Source: Aspergillus flavus
Lineage: Eukaryota; Ascomycota; Eurotiomycetes; Eurotiales; Aspergillaceae
Direction: 5' to 3'
Assembly (NCBI RefSeq): GCF_009017415.1
Contig: NC_092404.1
Location: 310,001 to 374,000, forward strand
DNA length: 64,000 nucleotides
The position numbers and the translations under genes were made by a program. Position 1 is the stretch's first letter. Each line of letters opens with the position of its first letter. The notes beneath the pieces are model-generated. The model did not search any database. It was not told the origin of the DNA and worked only from the letters and a program-made list of their open reading frames with translations. Positions 21,649-32,605 of this stretch are shown one piece after another.

Positions 21649-23798
21649 TCGTATGCGAATTCATATATATGAAACAAATGAGAAAGGAAATGAAAGCCTC
21701 TGACATCATGTATCGGGAGATCCTCATCTTCTAGAAGGATGTGGTGAAACAGCAGGGTCCTACACCTTTGACTCCGTGTCAGACAAAGAAAGAGAAGCCA
21801 AAGTTCTATCGTAGATCTCAGATATCAAGTGATACGGCTCAGGCACCTTGGAAATGAAGGACTAAATGGAACCAGAAAATCCTCTAGGTTAATTATCGGA
21901 TCTACGCCATTCTCGGGTCCAAAAATAGATGTTCAATACCGATATGCCCCGGGATCTACATTCAACCAGAAAATCAACCCTGATTATGGAACTAAAGGGG
22001 GTTGCCTCGGTAGAGATTTTGTTATTAGTTTGTAAGATGTAGCAGTTCTCAAAATGTATGCTGTCCTTGTCGACAGGGGACTCATACGCAACATAGCCTC
22101 TATCAGATGGAATAAAGTTGTATCAGTTTCTCAGGGTCCTGTACCCCTAACCGCCACAAGCATCGATGTAGGAACGACTACGTCTAAATGCAAGGGACTG
22201 TCGTAGAATAAAGCCTCGTGGCTAAGCTTTATTGCGTGATTTATGAGACACTATTAGCGCTATACCGGAGAGTGATATCACGACCACTATGATTATTCTA
22301 GAAGGTTGTCCTTCTCTATACTGTAGAAAACATGGGATGAATTGTTTTCTTTCGGCTTCTGCGTCTGCTTGATATGTCGGTGTTTGGGATAGACAATCCT
22401 CAATCCTAGTCTAAAGCCACTCGGATTGTCAGAGGACCTTGGATTGACAAGGACCAATATTGCAGGATCAGATCTCGGCAGACGCACACGGTACACAGTG
22501 ACTAAAGAGCAAGAGTAGAATACAAAGTACCGAGGATGTCATGTCGCGAAAAGCCCTACGATTGGATACACAGACACATCTTGTCCCCGACCCACATCCC
22601 AAACAACCTTCCCACAGCACAGATCACAACCTAAAGACGAAACAAACCAGGGACACCAGGACATATCAGATGAATCAACCCAAGTTTCCGATAAACACTC
22701 AGCGAAAATACCTCTGAACCCCAAGCCAACCCCAGGAAACCAAAAGAAACCTCGTATCCAACAAATCCCGAATACACCCCAACCCCAACAACCTTGGCAC
22801 TTATTTTCTCCGACAACATGCCGACGATTCCTGGCACATCGTATCCGACCTGCCACCCATGGAAACTACAGGGCTTCGGATGACAATCATTTCTCCAAAT
22901 GTGAAACTGGATGAACTTTAACCTCCAAAAGAAAACAGCTGGTTTGAGTCTAGCACGCAGCCCTAACCTGGTTTGCTCTTGGGGGTGAATCCCGGATTTA
23001 GGGCCCCACTAGGGTTTGGTTCCGTGGTCCTTAGCGGCACTGGATCCGACGCAGGAACGGGAGTATCATGGTTATTTCAGGCACGGATATGAGACAGATA
23101 ATTCTTTTCCTTTCACAATCGAGATCACATTTACTATGCATTTATTGTATTGTACCTGGTTCATAGAATACGCTGTCTACTGGACCTGCATAGAGGCGGG
23201 ATACGAAGAGGGACCAGCGCAATAAACTTCAACCGTTCTTCAACCCTCAATAATGGGAACAAGTGGAGTCATCCCAACCCAACTAAGAGCGGATAGAAAT
23301 CCCGATTCGGTCACTGGGTCTTTCTTGAAGGATTTTTATGCCAAGCGCAAAATGCCGATTGGATGTCAGATGGTGAAAATGAGGAGTTCACCCGAGATCT
23401 TAGAGACGAGGTATTCTCTAGCGGCTGAACTGTCCCCGCTGCAGTGCCGTTAGGTCGTTAGAAACCCTAGCTGGTGTTCACTTTGAAACGGGGCCGGGGC
23501 GCCAGGCTGCAGGGTAAATCTGAAATTAGTAAAAAAAGAAAAGAAAAAGTAGAATGTTTAAAGGCTCCCAATAAGATAGACTCAAGTTTAGGTTTATGCT
23601 ATCGAAGACACAGGGTAAATATCGGGAGATTATGAATGCAATGTTCCCAATTAGGTAATGGTAAAGAAGTATAAAAGGGGGCATGGATCCTGGAGATTAT
23701 AGTTAATTTCACCACATTCCTCCAGCAAGCTCTCTATTCAAACACTCCTCAGATACCTCCGTGTGCCATATCACATCTCTATCCCATAGCTGAACAAG
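21649..23798. other. long gene-poor interval; cutinase promoter at right end
   Basis: 2.15 kb with no convincingly recognised gene. On the minus strand, 22640-22895 stays open and reads like part of a hydrophobic protein, but it has no ATG context, splice partners or family motif. At 23670 a TATAAAAG box lies about 125 bases before the cutinase ATG, preceded by AT-rich DNA, and the leader (23700-23798) is CT-rich. The rest appears non-coding. Confidence 0.5.
23670..23678 (+). promoter_or_regulatory. TATA box of the cutinase gene
   Basis: TATAAAAGG lies about 125 bases upstream of the cutinase ATG, the normal distance for an Aspergillus gene with a ~90-base leader. A CT-rich stretch and CACATTCC follow downstream. 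Confidence 0.55.
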
Positions 23799-24591
23799 AT
23801 GGTGATGCTCCGCTCCCTCCTCGTCTCTGCCCTGGCTGCTCTGGCAGCAGCCAGCCCCATCGCTGAGCCAGCGGACCAGTCACTGGAAGCCAGACAGCTC
23901 GGGTCTTCCAATGACCTCACCAACGGTGCATGCAAGGATGTGACCCTCATTTTCGCTCGAGGCTCCACCGAAATGGGCAACATGGTTTGTCAATAAGAAG
24001 CTCTATCGTATGCATACGGCTAACATCAACAGGGCACTGTCATCGGACCCCCTCTCTGCTCGGCGCTGAAGAGCAAGCTCGGTGCCGACAAGGTCGCTTG
24101 CCAAGGTGTGGGTGGCTTGTACACAGGAGGATTGATGCAAAATGCTCTCCCTCAAAACACCGACCCCGGCGCTATCTCCACCGCGAAGTCGCTCTTTGAA
24201 CAAGCCAGCACCAAGTGCCCTAACACCCAGATCGTGGCCGGTGGATACAGGTATGCTCTCCTCCCTCTCGCTATCTCAAAGATTAGACTCCACCATATGC
24301 TAACGAACGTACACAAACAGTCAAGGTAGTGCCGTCATCGACAACGCCGTCCAACAACTCTCCGCCGAAGTCAAGGACAAGGTCAAGGGTGTTGTTTTCT
24401 TCGGCTTCACACGTAACCTCCAGGACAAGGGTCAGATCCCCAACTACCCCAAGGACAATGTTAAGGTCTTTTGTGCGATGGGAGATCTTGTCTGCGATGG
24501 CACGCTTATTGTCACCGCCGCCCATTTGACATATACCATTAATGCGCCGGAGGCTGCCTCTTTCCTTGCGTCGAAGGTTCAGTCAGCTTAG
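23799..24591 (+). CDS. cutinase
   Basis: A secreted cutinase (serine esterase hydrolysing cutin and aliphatic polyesters). Three exons (23799-23984, 24033-24250, 24321-24591) give 675 nt, 224 aa, normal length. A signal peptide and short pro-region ending in LEAR precede the mature domain. Seen in order: [19 protein letters not shown] (oxyanion loop), [33 protein letters not shown] (nucleophile elbow GYSQG), [27 protein letters not shown] (catalytic Asp), and [17 protein letters not shown] (catalytic His). Four cysteines fit the two conserved disulfides. The second intron splits the nucleophile Ser codon (AG|T). From memory it differs from A. oryzae CutL1 and is a paralogue. A ~155-bp sequence after the stop is repeated after the ABC transporter gene. 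Confidence 0.95.
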
Positions 24592-24635
24592 AATGCGAGT
24601 GTGGGCTACGGACACGTTGGATATGAGATATGGAT

Positions 24636-24795
24636 GGGTAGATAGACTGTGCTGGTCATTGTCTTTCTTGTGTACTGCGTATATGTATGTGATATGGTAT
24701 TAATGGAGGTACTCTTGTAAAGTAACGTTGACTCAACTTCCAGGTACTAACAATAACCTGTTGGCTATGGGGTTCCATTTTCTGATATGCAGTAT
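24636..24795. repeat. diverged direct repeat, copy 1 (after cutinase)
   Basis: Begins GGGTAGATAGACT about 45 bases after the cutinase stop and can be aligned over roughly 155 bases with 29402-29557. Shared blocks include CTTGTGTAC, GTATGTGATATGG and ATGGAGGTACT. Most differences are C/T or A/G transitions. It probably contains the cutinase 3' untranslated region. Confidence 0.75.
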
Positions 24796-24995
24796 AGAAT
24801 CCTCTGTTAGGGTTGTTAACGGGTAGTCCACGTGGGAAACTGTACCCGCCCCGAACCCATGCCAGTGTTATAGGACTGGGTTGTGACCCACATAGTACAC
24901 GGACATCCTTGCAGTACAATAGTATTACACATGCTACCGTACACTATTTCATATCCTTGTCGCTCCCACTGATCCCAAACAAAGAAAAGGCGTTG

Positions 24996-25026
24996 GCGGG
25001 GGGCACTCAGGGGCACTCAGGGGCGT
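24996..25026 (+). promoter_or_regulatory. tandem AGGGG-bearing repeat upstream of the ABC transporter
   Basis: The unit GGGGCACTCA occurs twice in tandem and is followed by GGGGCG, presenting AGGGG twice. AGGGG is the core of the stress-response element bound by Msn2/4-type C2H2 factors in yeast, and duplicated sites are typical of stress-induced efflux pumps. Position, about 150-180 bases before the ATG, fits an upstream activating site. Confidence 0.4.
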
Positions 25027-25176
25027 AAACAAAACGCGAGCATTCGGCTCAGCCTCGCGTCCCCAAAGGCAGCACACCTACGATCCTCTTGCTTCATCCT
25101 CATTCCATTCCTGGTAGACTTGACCAGCATAACCGACTGCCACTGCCTCCTTCGATGATCGTTGGACTACCTCACC

Positions 25177-28100
25177 ATGCCGAACCGCGACTGTGGAGAC
25201 CAGCAAGCGTCTGTTCAGGAAGGTCAAGACTCTACACTCACCAACCCTCCCTTGAACCCAGTCAGCTCAGCGCTGGCAGATGGAGACCAAAAGGAGGAAG
25301 ATGGCGATCCATTTAAGCATCTGCCTGAGCACGAGAGGGTCATCCTGAAAAGACAGGTGGATCTGCCCGCCACCAAGGTCAATTACATGACGCTGTATCG
25401 TTATGCAACACGAAATGACAAGATCATCCTGGCCATCGCCTCGCTCGCAGCAATTATCGGCGGTGCACTCATGCCTCTGATGACCGTCCTATTTGGAGGT
25501 CTTGCAGGCACTTTTCGCAGCTTCCTACTGGGCGACCTATCTGACAGCCAATTCACCAGCGAGCTTGCCAGATTCTCTCTGTACTTCCTCTACCTCGCTA
25601 TTGGTGAGTTTGTGATGGTGTACCTGGCCACGGTCGGCTTCGTGTACGCTGGTGAACACATAACAGCAACGGTCAGAGAGCAATTCTTAGCCGCCATTCT
25701 GAGGCAGAACATTGCTTTTTTCGACGAGCTCGGCGCGGGTGAGATCACCACACGCATCACAGCAGACACCAACCTTATCCAGGAAGGTATCTCAGAGAAA
25801 GTGGGATTGACCTTGACAGCCATCGCTACCTTTATGGCCGCGTTCGTGATTGGGTTCGTCAGATACTGGAAGCTCACGCTGATACTGTGTTCCACTGTCG
25901 TTGCTATTGTTGTTACATTGGGCGCCGTGGGCTCGTTCGTCGCCAAGCTCAGCAAGAAATATCTCGGTCATTTTGCTGAAGGAGGAACGGTTGCGGAAGA
26001 GGTCATCGGCTCGATCCGAAATGCGGCTGCGTTCAATACCCAAGAGAAGCTGGCTCGACGATACGATGGGTATCTCGTCGAAGCAGAGAAGTCCGGGTTC
26101 AAGCTCAAATCCACCACCAGCTCAATGATTGGTTTTCTCTTTCTGTAAGTACAGCGAGTGGCACAACATCTCGCCGTCCAAATGGCGGTCTCTCGAATTA
26201 CCTCAAACAGCCCAGTGTTCTGACCTTGCCTTTTTTCAGGTACATCTACCTCAACTACGGACTGTCTTTCTGGATGGGCTCCCGCTTCCTGGTGGATGGA
26301 TCAGTCGGATTAGATCAAATCCTCACTATTCAAATGGCTATCATGATGGGGGCTTTCGCCCTCGGAAATATTACACCGAATATCCAGGCCATCACCTCAG
26401 CGGTTGCCGCAGCTAACAAGATCTACGCAACCATTGACCGTGTTTCTCCTCTCGATCCTTTATCGACCGAGGGGGAGAAGCTGGAGGACCTACAAGGAAA
26501 CGTGGAACTCAAGAATATCAGACACATATACCCTTCCCGCCCCGAAGTGGTTGTGATGGATAATGTGAATTTACTGATTCCCGCGGGCAAGTCTACTGCG
26601 CTGGTTGGGGCTTCGGGCTCTGGAAAAAGCACTATCATCGGGCTGGTTGAGCGTTTCTACGATCCTGTCGATGGAAGCGTACACGTCGACGGTCATGATA
26701 TCAAAGACCTGAACCTACGCTGGTTGCGACAACAAATTTCTCTGGTCAGCCAAGAGCCTACCTTATTCGCTACTACGATATTTGGCAATATCAAGCACGG
26801 CTTGATCGGAACGGCACACGAGCATGAGTCCGAAAAAGCAATTCGTGAGCTGGTCGAACGTGCTGCTCGAATGGCAAACGTAAGTAACACAAATGCCATG
26901 ATGCCCTGACCCAAACATACCCTCTCTGCTCGTACCATATACGATACGATGTTCTGACTTTGTTGCTTTCCAGGCCCACGACTTCATCACCTCCCTTCCC
27001 GAGGGCTACGAAACCGACATTGGCGAACGAGGGTTCCTTCTATCAGGAGGTCAGAAGCAACGCATTGCCATTGCTAGGGCCATGGTTAGCGATCCGAAGA
27101 TCCTGCTACTTGATGAAGCAACATCCGCACTCGACACGAAGAGCGAGGGAGTTGTGCAAGCCGCACTTGACAAAGCTGCCCAGGGACGAACCACCGTGAT
27201 CATTGCTCACCGACTGTCTACCATCAAGAATGCGGACAATATTGTGGTTATGTCCCATGGACGTATTGTCGAACAGGGCACCCACGATGACCTTCTCCAG
27301 AAGAAAGGCGCTTACTACAACTTGGCCGAGGCTCAGCGAATCGCAACGAAGCAAGGGTCTGCAGACCAAGATGAAGATCCCATACTGCGTGAAACCAATT
27401 ACGATTTACGGCGACCCGAATCCAGTGAGAATCGCTACAGCTTAGTCAAAGAGGATCAAGGAGAAAACCATGATGACCTTCAAGGGGACAAGACACGATC
27501 AGACAGGACCGCATCGAGAACTGCACTTGCGAATAAGGAACAAGAGGACATTGCCGAGAACTATACCTTGTTCACGCTAATACGGTTTGTCGCTAAGTTG
27601 AACAAAAAAGAATGGAAATATATGGTCTTTGGACTGTTACTCTCACCCCTTTTCGGTGGAGGTAATCCAACACAAGCTGTCTTCTTCGCCAAGTGCATTA
27701 CAGCCCTTTCGCTTCCTCTTTCAGAGCGCTCCGAGATACGACGACAAGCCAACTTCTGGTCGCTGATGTATTTGATGCTCGCCTTTGTACAGCTGCTCAC
27801 TCTCATCTGTCAGGGTATTGCGTTCTCATACTGCGCAGAGCGGCTTATTCATCGGGTCCGCGACCGAGCATTTCGATACATCCTCCGGCAAGACATTGCC
27901 TTTTTCGACGAACGTTCCTCGGGTGCTCTTACTTCTTTCCTGTCCACCGAGACCTCCCACCTGGCTGGGCTGTCTGGGATTACTCTTATGACGATTTTGT
28001 CGCTGCTCACCACCTTAGTTGCCTCCTGCGCCATTGGTCTGGCCGTAGGGTGGAAGCTTAGTCTGGTGTGCATGTCCACCATCCCCCTCCTTCTGGCTTG

Positions 28101-29386
28101 TGGGTACTTCCGTTTGGCCATGCTAGTTCGACTCGAGAAGGAGAAGAAGAAGGCTTACGAGCATTCAGCCAGCTATGCCTGCGAGGCCACTTCAGCCATC
28201 CGAACTGTGGCTTCCTTGACTCGGGAGGGCGACGTTTGCGATCACTACCACAAACAGCTCCTCTCGCAAGGCCGCAGCCTGATGTGGTCGGTTCTCAAGT
28301 CTTCAATTCTTTATGCGGCATCTCAGTCACTTCAATTTCTTTGCATGGCTCTAGGCTTTTATTACGGAGGTACCTTGTTCGGCAGACACGAATATTCCAT
28401 GTGGGTAGATGACAATTCCCCGAAGAGACGCTATATGAGTTCTAACCCTTACATTCAGATTCCAATTCTTCCTGTGCTTCAGCGTAGTCATTTTCGGGGC
28501 GCAGTCTGCAGGGACCGCTTTCAGCTATGCACCGGATATTGCCAAAGCCAGGCACGCCGCTGCTAGTCTCAAGGCTCTCTTCGACCGCACGCCGGAAATC
28601 GATAGCTGGAGCCATGATGGTGAGATGGTCCAGAGTATAGAAGGCCATGTGGAGTTCAGAGACGTGCACTTCAGGTACCCGACGCGACCAAATCAGCTTG
28701 TTCTGCGAGGTCTCAATCTGCACGTCAAGCCCGGTCAGTACGTTGCGTTCGTCGGAGCTAGTGGATGTGGCAAGTCCACTGCAATTGCCCTCCTGGAGAG
28801 ATTCTACGATCCAGTCAGCGGCGCTGTCTATGTCGACGGCAAGGAAATCTCGTCATATAATATCAACAAATACCGCTCCCATCTCGCACTTGTCAGCCAA
28901 GAGCCAACGCTCTACCAAGGTACCATCCGCGAGAATATCCTGCTGGGCACGGACCGAGAGGATGTTCCGGAAGACGAAATGGTGCTATGCTGCAAGAACG
29001 CAAACATCTACGATTTCATCATCAGTCTGCCAAACGGTTTCGATACCCTCGTCGGTAGCAAGGGCAGCATGCTATCTGGTGGCCAGAAGCAACGTCATGC
29101 TATAGCTAGAGCATTGCTCCGCAATCCCAGAATCCTTTTGCTGGATGAGGCTACTTCCGCTCTCGATTCAGAGTCTGAAAAACTCGTGCAAGCTGCTCTG
29201 GATACCGCAGCTAAAGGCCGCACGACGATCGCCGTGGCGCATCGTCTCAGTACGGTGCAAAAGGCAGACATGATCTATGTCTTCAAGCAAGGCCGCATCA
29301 TCGAGTGTGGAACTCATTCTGAGCTGATGCAGAAGCAGTCGGCATACTTTGAGCTTGTTGGCTTGCAGAACCTGGGCGAAATGTGA
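25177..29386 (+). CDS. ABCB-type multidrug transporter (P-glycoprotein-like full transporter)
   Basis: A full-size ATP-binding cassette exporter, layout (TMD6-NBD)x2, presumably in the plasma membrane. Four exons (25177-26144, 26240-26879, 26974-28400, 28459-29386) sum to 3963 nt, 1320 aa. The start is the ATG at 25177. TMD1 begins near residue 85. NBD1 has Walker [10 protein letters not shown] (~443), Q-loop [10 protein letters not shown], signature LSGGQKQR (~560), Walker [13 protein letters not shown] and H-loop IIAHRLST. A charged linker follows ([19 protein letters not shown]). TMD2 holds [15 protein letters not shown] and [17 protein letters not shown]2 has GASGCGKST (~1111), LSGGQKQR (~1217), [11 protein letters not shown] and AVAHRLST. 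All catalytic motifs are intact in both halves, so both sites should hydrolyse ATP. The third intron (28401-28458) uses GTGGGT and gives ..[13 protein letters not shown], matching the family. It lies between two diverged copies of a direct repeat. Confidence 0.95.
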
Positions 29387-29401
29387 AACTTCTACTTGAG
29401 C

Positions 29402-29557
29402 GGGTAGATAGACTATACTGGTTGTTGCCTCTCTTGTGTACCGCGTACGTGTATGTGATATGGCATTGATGGAGGTACTTTTGTCAAGTAATAATTGTTT
29501 CAACTTTATGGGGCTAACAATGATATATTGACTATAGGATTTTATTTGCTCATACGC
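29402..29557. repeat. diverged direct repeat, copy 2 (after the ABC transporter)
   Basis: Starts GGGTAGATAGACT 16 bases after the transporter stop and aligns with 24636-24795, e.g. GGTAGATAGACT, TATGTGATATGG and GATGGAGGTACTTTTGT. By eye about three quarters of positions match and most differences are transitions. The 4.8-kb unit between the repeat starts contains the complete ABC transporter gene with its promoter. Confidence 0.75.
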
Positions 29558-29610
29558 TCACCTCAGTGCTCTATATGCGCTATATAACCCTTTACAAGGA
29601 AAAGGACAGT

Positions 29611-29729
29611 ACATACGACCATAGGGTGTGGAGAACAGGGCTTCCCGTCCGCTCAGCCGTACTTAAGCCACACGCCGGGAGGTTAGTAGTTGGGTGGGTG
29701 ACCACCAGCGAATCCCTCCTGTTGTATGT
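29611..29729 (+). rRNA. 5S rRNA: 5S ribosomal RNA
   Basis: A complete 119-nt 5S rRNA sequence. The ends ACATACGAC and GTTGTATGT pair to form helix I, with one G-U pair. Internal landmarks typical of ascomycete 5S are present: CCCGTCCGCTCAGCCGTACT, TAAGCCACACGCCGGGAGG and TTGGGTGGGTGACCACCAGCG. A T-rich tract directly after (from about 29730) is a Pol III terminator. Dispersed single 5S genes are normal in filamentous ascomycetes. A TATATAA sequence about 30 bases upstream may aid Pol III initiation. Confidence 0.95.
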
Positions 29730-30254
29730 TTTCTATTTTTTTTTTATATTTTGTGCCTTTTCACCCTTGCTGCCTCTTCCTGTTGATTCCCGGAAAGTTC
29801 AGTTTGTTATGCCTTCTCTATGGAATTAGTATAATGCACGGGGCACTCTGCAGACAATTACTTGGAAACGCGCAAGGTATACATAGACCAGCATAGTAGA
29901 AGTCTTCCAATTTATAGTCAGTTTGTGACATCCCGGGGTAGGCTATGCTGTGTCCCTACCTGTACCGTGAATTTAATCCTTATGGGTAATATAACATCCT
30001 GTACAATTGCCATTGAGCGCAGGGGATGCTTTTCACGGACACAAGCAAAGTATTGAGTAAAAGCTGTCCTCATCCCAGCATAGTATTTGAAGTTACTAGG
30101 GCCCTGGGCGCCGAGTGTAGGCACATATCCCATGTCGTAGGGTATAAAACATGGTCTGTTGTTGCTTATTTTTCAGTACCTCGGCATTGTTATAATGTTA
30201 CTTACACACTCTGCTCCCATTAAATGTATATATTCTGTCAATATCTATGATCTT

Positions 30255-30821
30255 CTAATCCGCTCTTGTCCCCTGCACCCTGGCCCGTTCCGATGAACTA
30301 TGGCCGTGGAAATCAGTTAAATACTGCTCGAACTCATTGGAAACCTTGATGACCTCTTTTAGATGACGAGGTCCCAGGGTCTGGCCTCTGAATTGAGGCA
30401 GTAGTGTTGCTGTCTGAATAGCATTTCAAATCTCTCGGCCGTTGAGTTCATGGGCACTCAACATATCGACCTTATCTTTCAGCTTGTCAATATGCGCCTT
30501 TACTCCTGAATGATCGAGTCGGTTGATAAGATTGTTCCAGATCTGTTGACGGCCGTCTTGGTCGAGGGGCGGATAGTGCAATGTCAGTTGCACTCTTGAT
30601 TTGAATGCTTCGTCAAATGTCCCAAATGGTTAGAGGTGAGAATGAGGATTCCCTTGTAGTACTCGAGGACACGGAGGAAGACGGACACAAGAGCATTGTG
30701 CTGTAGGTCGGCAGGGCTTCGTTCCTCGAGGAAAGATATCTACTTCATCCAAAAGGACTACGCAATTCCACTGCGGCTCGTTTTCGTTTTCGCTTTCGTT
30801 CTCCCGCTTCAGTAGAAACAA
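30255..30821 (-). pseudogene. degenerate AAA-ATPase fragment
   Basis: Reading leftwards from 30821, three frames together spell the C-terminal half of a fungal AAA-family ATPase. The first frame has WNCVVLLDEVDI (Walker B). After a one-base insertion it continues as FLEERSPADLQHNALVSVFL and then RVLEYYKGILILTSNHLG (sensor 1 region). After a one-base deletion comes TFDEAFKSRVQLTLHYPPL, DHSGVKAHIDKLKDKVDML and ELNGREI. There a TGA replaces the expected Arg codon, followed in frame by NAIQTATLLPQFRGQTLG and VSNEFEQYL up to a stop at 30255. The Walker A half is absent upstream. Two frameshifts, a nonsense codon and a lost N-terminus mark a pseudogene. The family commonly carries an N-terminal DUF7025-like region, not seen here. 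Confidence 0.8.
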
Positions 30822-31170
30822 ATCTTATTCGTCTAATCCAGAGATAAGGAGTGCTTAATATTGTACTGTACGACCTAACATTAAGCTGGCGTCGCACACT
30901 GGGATGAGGAGGGACGGAAATTTGCTCCAGATTCGCTTGATAAATAGTAGTACTTTAAAGCTACAATTTAACAGATGCTGAAGATAAAAAGCACCAAGGT
31001 GCGTAGGATCCTCCGGTCCAAAAGCAGCCATTCAATCCTTTTTGCTCACACGAAAAGAAAATTCTCTCCGCTCAATATTGTCTGTGTTTTTTTCTTGCCA
31101 TATGGCTTGCAATATCATGGACGGCGTTTGGCCGTGTCCTTTTACGTCTACCATGTCACGATACCTCGAC
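30822..31170. other. short intergenic stretch
   Basis: About 350 bp between the ATPase relic and the acid phosphatase stop. AT-rich; I see no coding sequence. The missing N-terminal half of the ATPase is not here. Confidence 0.5.
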
Positions 31171-32605
31171 TCAAATAAAACGCCAGGAAAGGACGCCCGC
31201 CAGGATCAAGGTGATGGTCACAGAACTAGGCGAGCCTCCAGCCATACCCGCAGCATTACTTAGTGTGACATCCTCATCATCCGATGTCGTGTTCGTAGCC
31301 GTGCCATTAGTAGGCCTCGTTGCAGTAACGTCAGTATTATACCCATTCTTCGCATCCCACGGATACGGACTGGTATAGTTATACGTCGGCGTCGAATCCG
31401 CAAACGCAGCCTTGACGGATTCCAACACACCATTACCAGCCGAGCACTGCGCATCAGTGACAGGAACCGGCCAGACGGGTGAATACTGTCCAATCCAGCC
31501 AATCGCTTCAGGGCCGGGATATGTCTCATTCAGACGAAGGTTCGTGGTGTTCACTTCATAGTTCACATACCCGGTCTTGTTCGCAACGATTTCGAAGATG
31601 TTCGCACCGCAGTCCCATCGTCCTAGGGAGGGGAGACCCCAATTTGCTGAGACGGTGGCAATGGTCGAGTAATGCGTGTAGAATGTGTCGTCGGTTGTTC
31701 CCCTGAGGTGCTCGGGGATCGCCCCGCCGAGAAGCACGCTGAAGACCCTATTATTCCCATCGTAGGCATCCTCGTCAAAAGTAAGGAGGAAGAGTGTGTT
31801 GTTCATGAAGTATGTATTATTGAGAAGATCAGCAACCCATGATCGCTCCCACTTCGCACCAAAGGTGATATTCGTGTCGTGCGCGTCGTTCGTCACGTTG
31901 GGTGTGATAAATGCCCATTGTGGCAGTCTCTTATTCTTGATATCCTCCTCAAAGGTAGTAAAGTTCTTAATCTGTCGGGCGCGCGTGTCATTGTTCGTAA
32001 CCGAGTCAAACAGCACAAGCGGGTTATGTCGCCGGACATAGTCATCCGTATGCGTGTTCTGGTTCGAGTAGTTGAATCCTTGGAACCCGGCATAGGGGAG
32101 GTGCTCCTGATACTCGCCCCATGAAATCCCCTTCGTGTCGAGGAGATCAACAACGGTAGAGATGTTAGATGGCATTTGGACGAAGTTATCGTGGTCCATT
32201 CCCCAGGTGTCGCCGCCAACTGAAGAGCAGTAGTTGGGCATGGAAGGGTGCGTGACGCCGTAGTAGTTGGTCAGCAGGATGCCCTGTGATGCGAGCCATT
32301 GCATGTTTTCGTCCGCGGCTGCGACTTTAAAATCCTATGAATTGAATTAGAAATCTTGCCGGTAATGCTTGAAAGGGATTACTTACTGTGTTCTCCATCC
32401 AGAGTTGGTAGAAGCGGTCAAAGGCAAGGCCTGGGACATTTGAGACGGGCGACTCTGGCACAGCTGTTGCTGCAGCAGACGCAATTTCGGAAAGCGAAAG
32501 CCCGGATGGCGTTGGACTGTCAGGATATGGAGGTAGATTGAGCGTCAGTGCCCGTGTAAGCAACGCTTTCAAGTTGGCGGCCTTTAACAAGCTACTAGGA
32601 GGCAT
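31171..32605 (-). CDS. acid phosphatase-like phosphoesterase, probable GPI anchor
   Basis: A fungal acid phosphatase of the phosphoesterase (AlkP-like) superfamily, related to phosphate-repressible PhoA-type enzymes. Two exons (32605-32387, 32334-31171) sum to 1383 nt, 460 aa. Family blocks: GLAFDRFYQLWMENTDF, WLASQGILLTNYYGVTHPSM, then PNYCSSVGGD, THTDDYVRRHNPLVLFDSV, LPQWAFITPNVTNDAHDT and LLTFDEDAYDGNN, which supply the acidic and His metal or phosphate ligands. More than ten NxS/T sites indicate a glycoprotein. The C-terminus (NAAGMAGGSPSS, then a hydrophobic end) is a good GPI-attachment signal, suggesting wall or membrane location. Oddity: the N-terminus (MPPSSLLKAANLKALLTRAL) is only a weak signal peptide. 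A TATATAAAG on the coding strand about 80 bases upstream supports this start. Confidence 0.88.

Larger units (their letters stand above)
24592..25176. other. cutinase 3' flank and ABC transporter promoter
   Basis: 585 bp containing the first copy of the direct repeat (about 24636-24795) and, at right, the transporter promoter with the tandem GGGGCACTCA motif (about 24998-25024) and a CCTC-rich leader. No other gene. Confidence 0.6.
29387..30254. other. ABC gene 3' flank, 5S rRNA and non-coding DNA
   Basis: Contains the second copy of the direct repeat and the 5S rRNA gene, annotated separately. From about 29740 to 30254 I see only AT-rich sequence without a recognisable gene. Confidence 0.55.

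Noticed and set aside
22539..22856. Hydrophobic open frame on the minus strand
   Set aside because: No start context, no splice partners and Gly/Val/Phe/Trp-rich composition; could be a degraded remnant but unsupported.
30255..30821. RIP as sole cause of the ATPase damage
   Set aside because: One transition-type stop is compatible with it, but single-base indels are not RIP products and I could not count CpA-to-TpA bias reliably.
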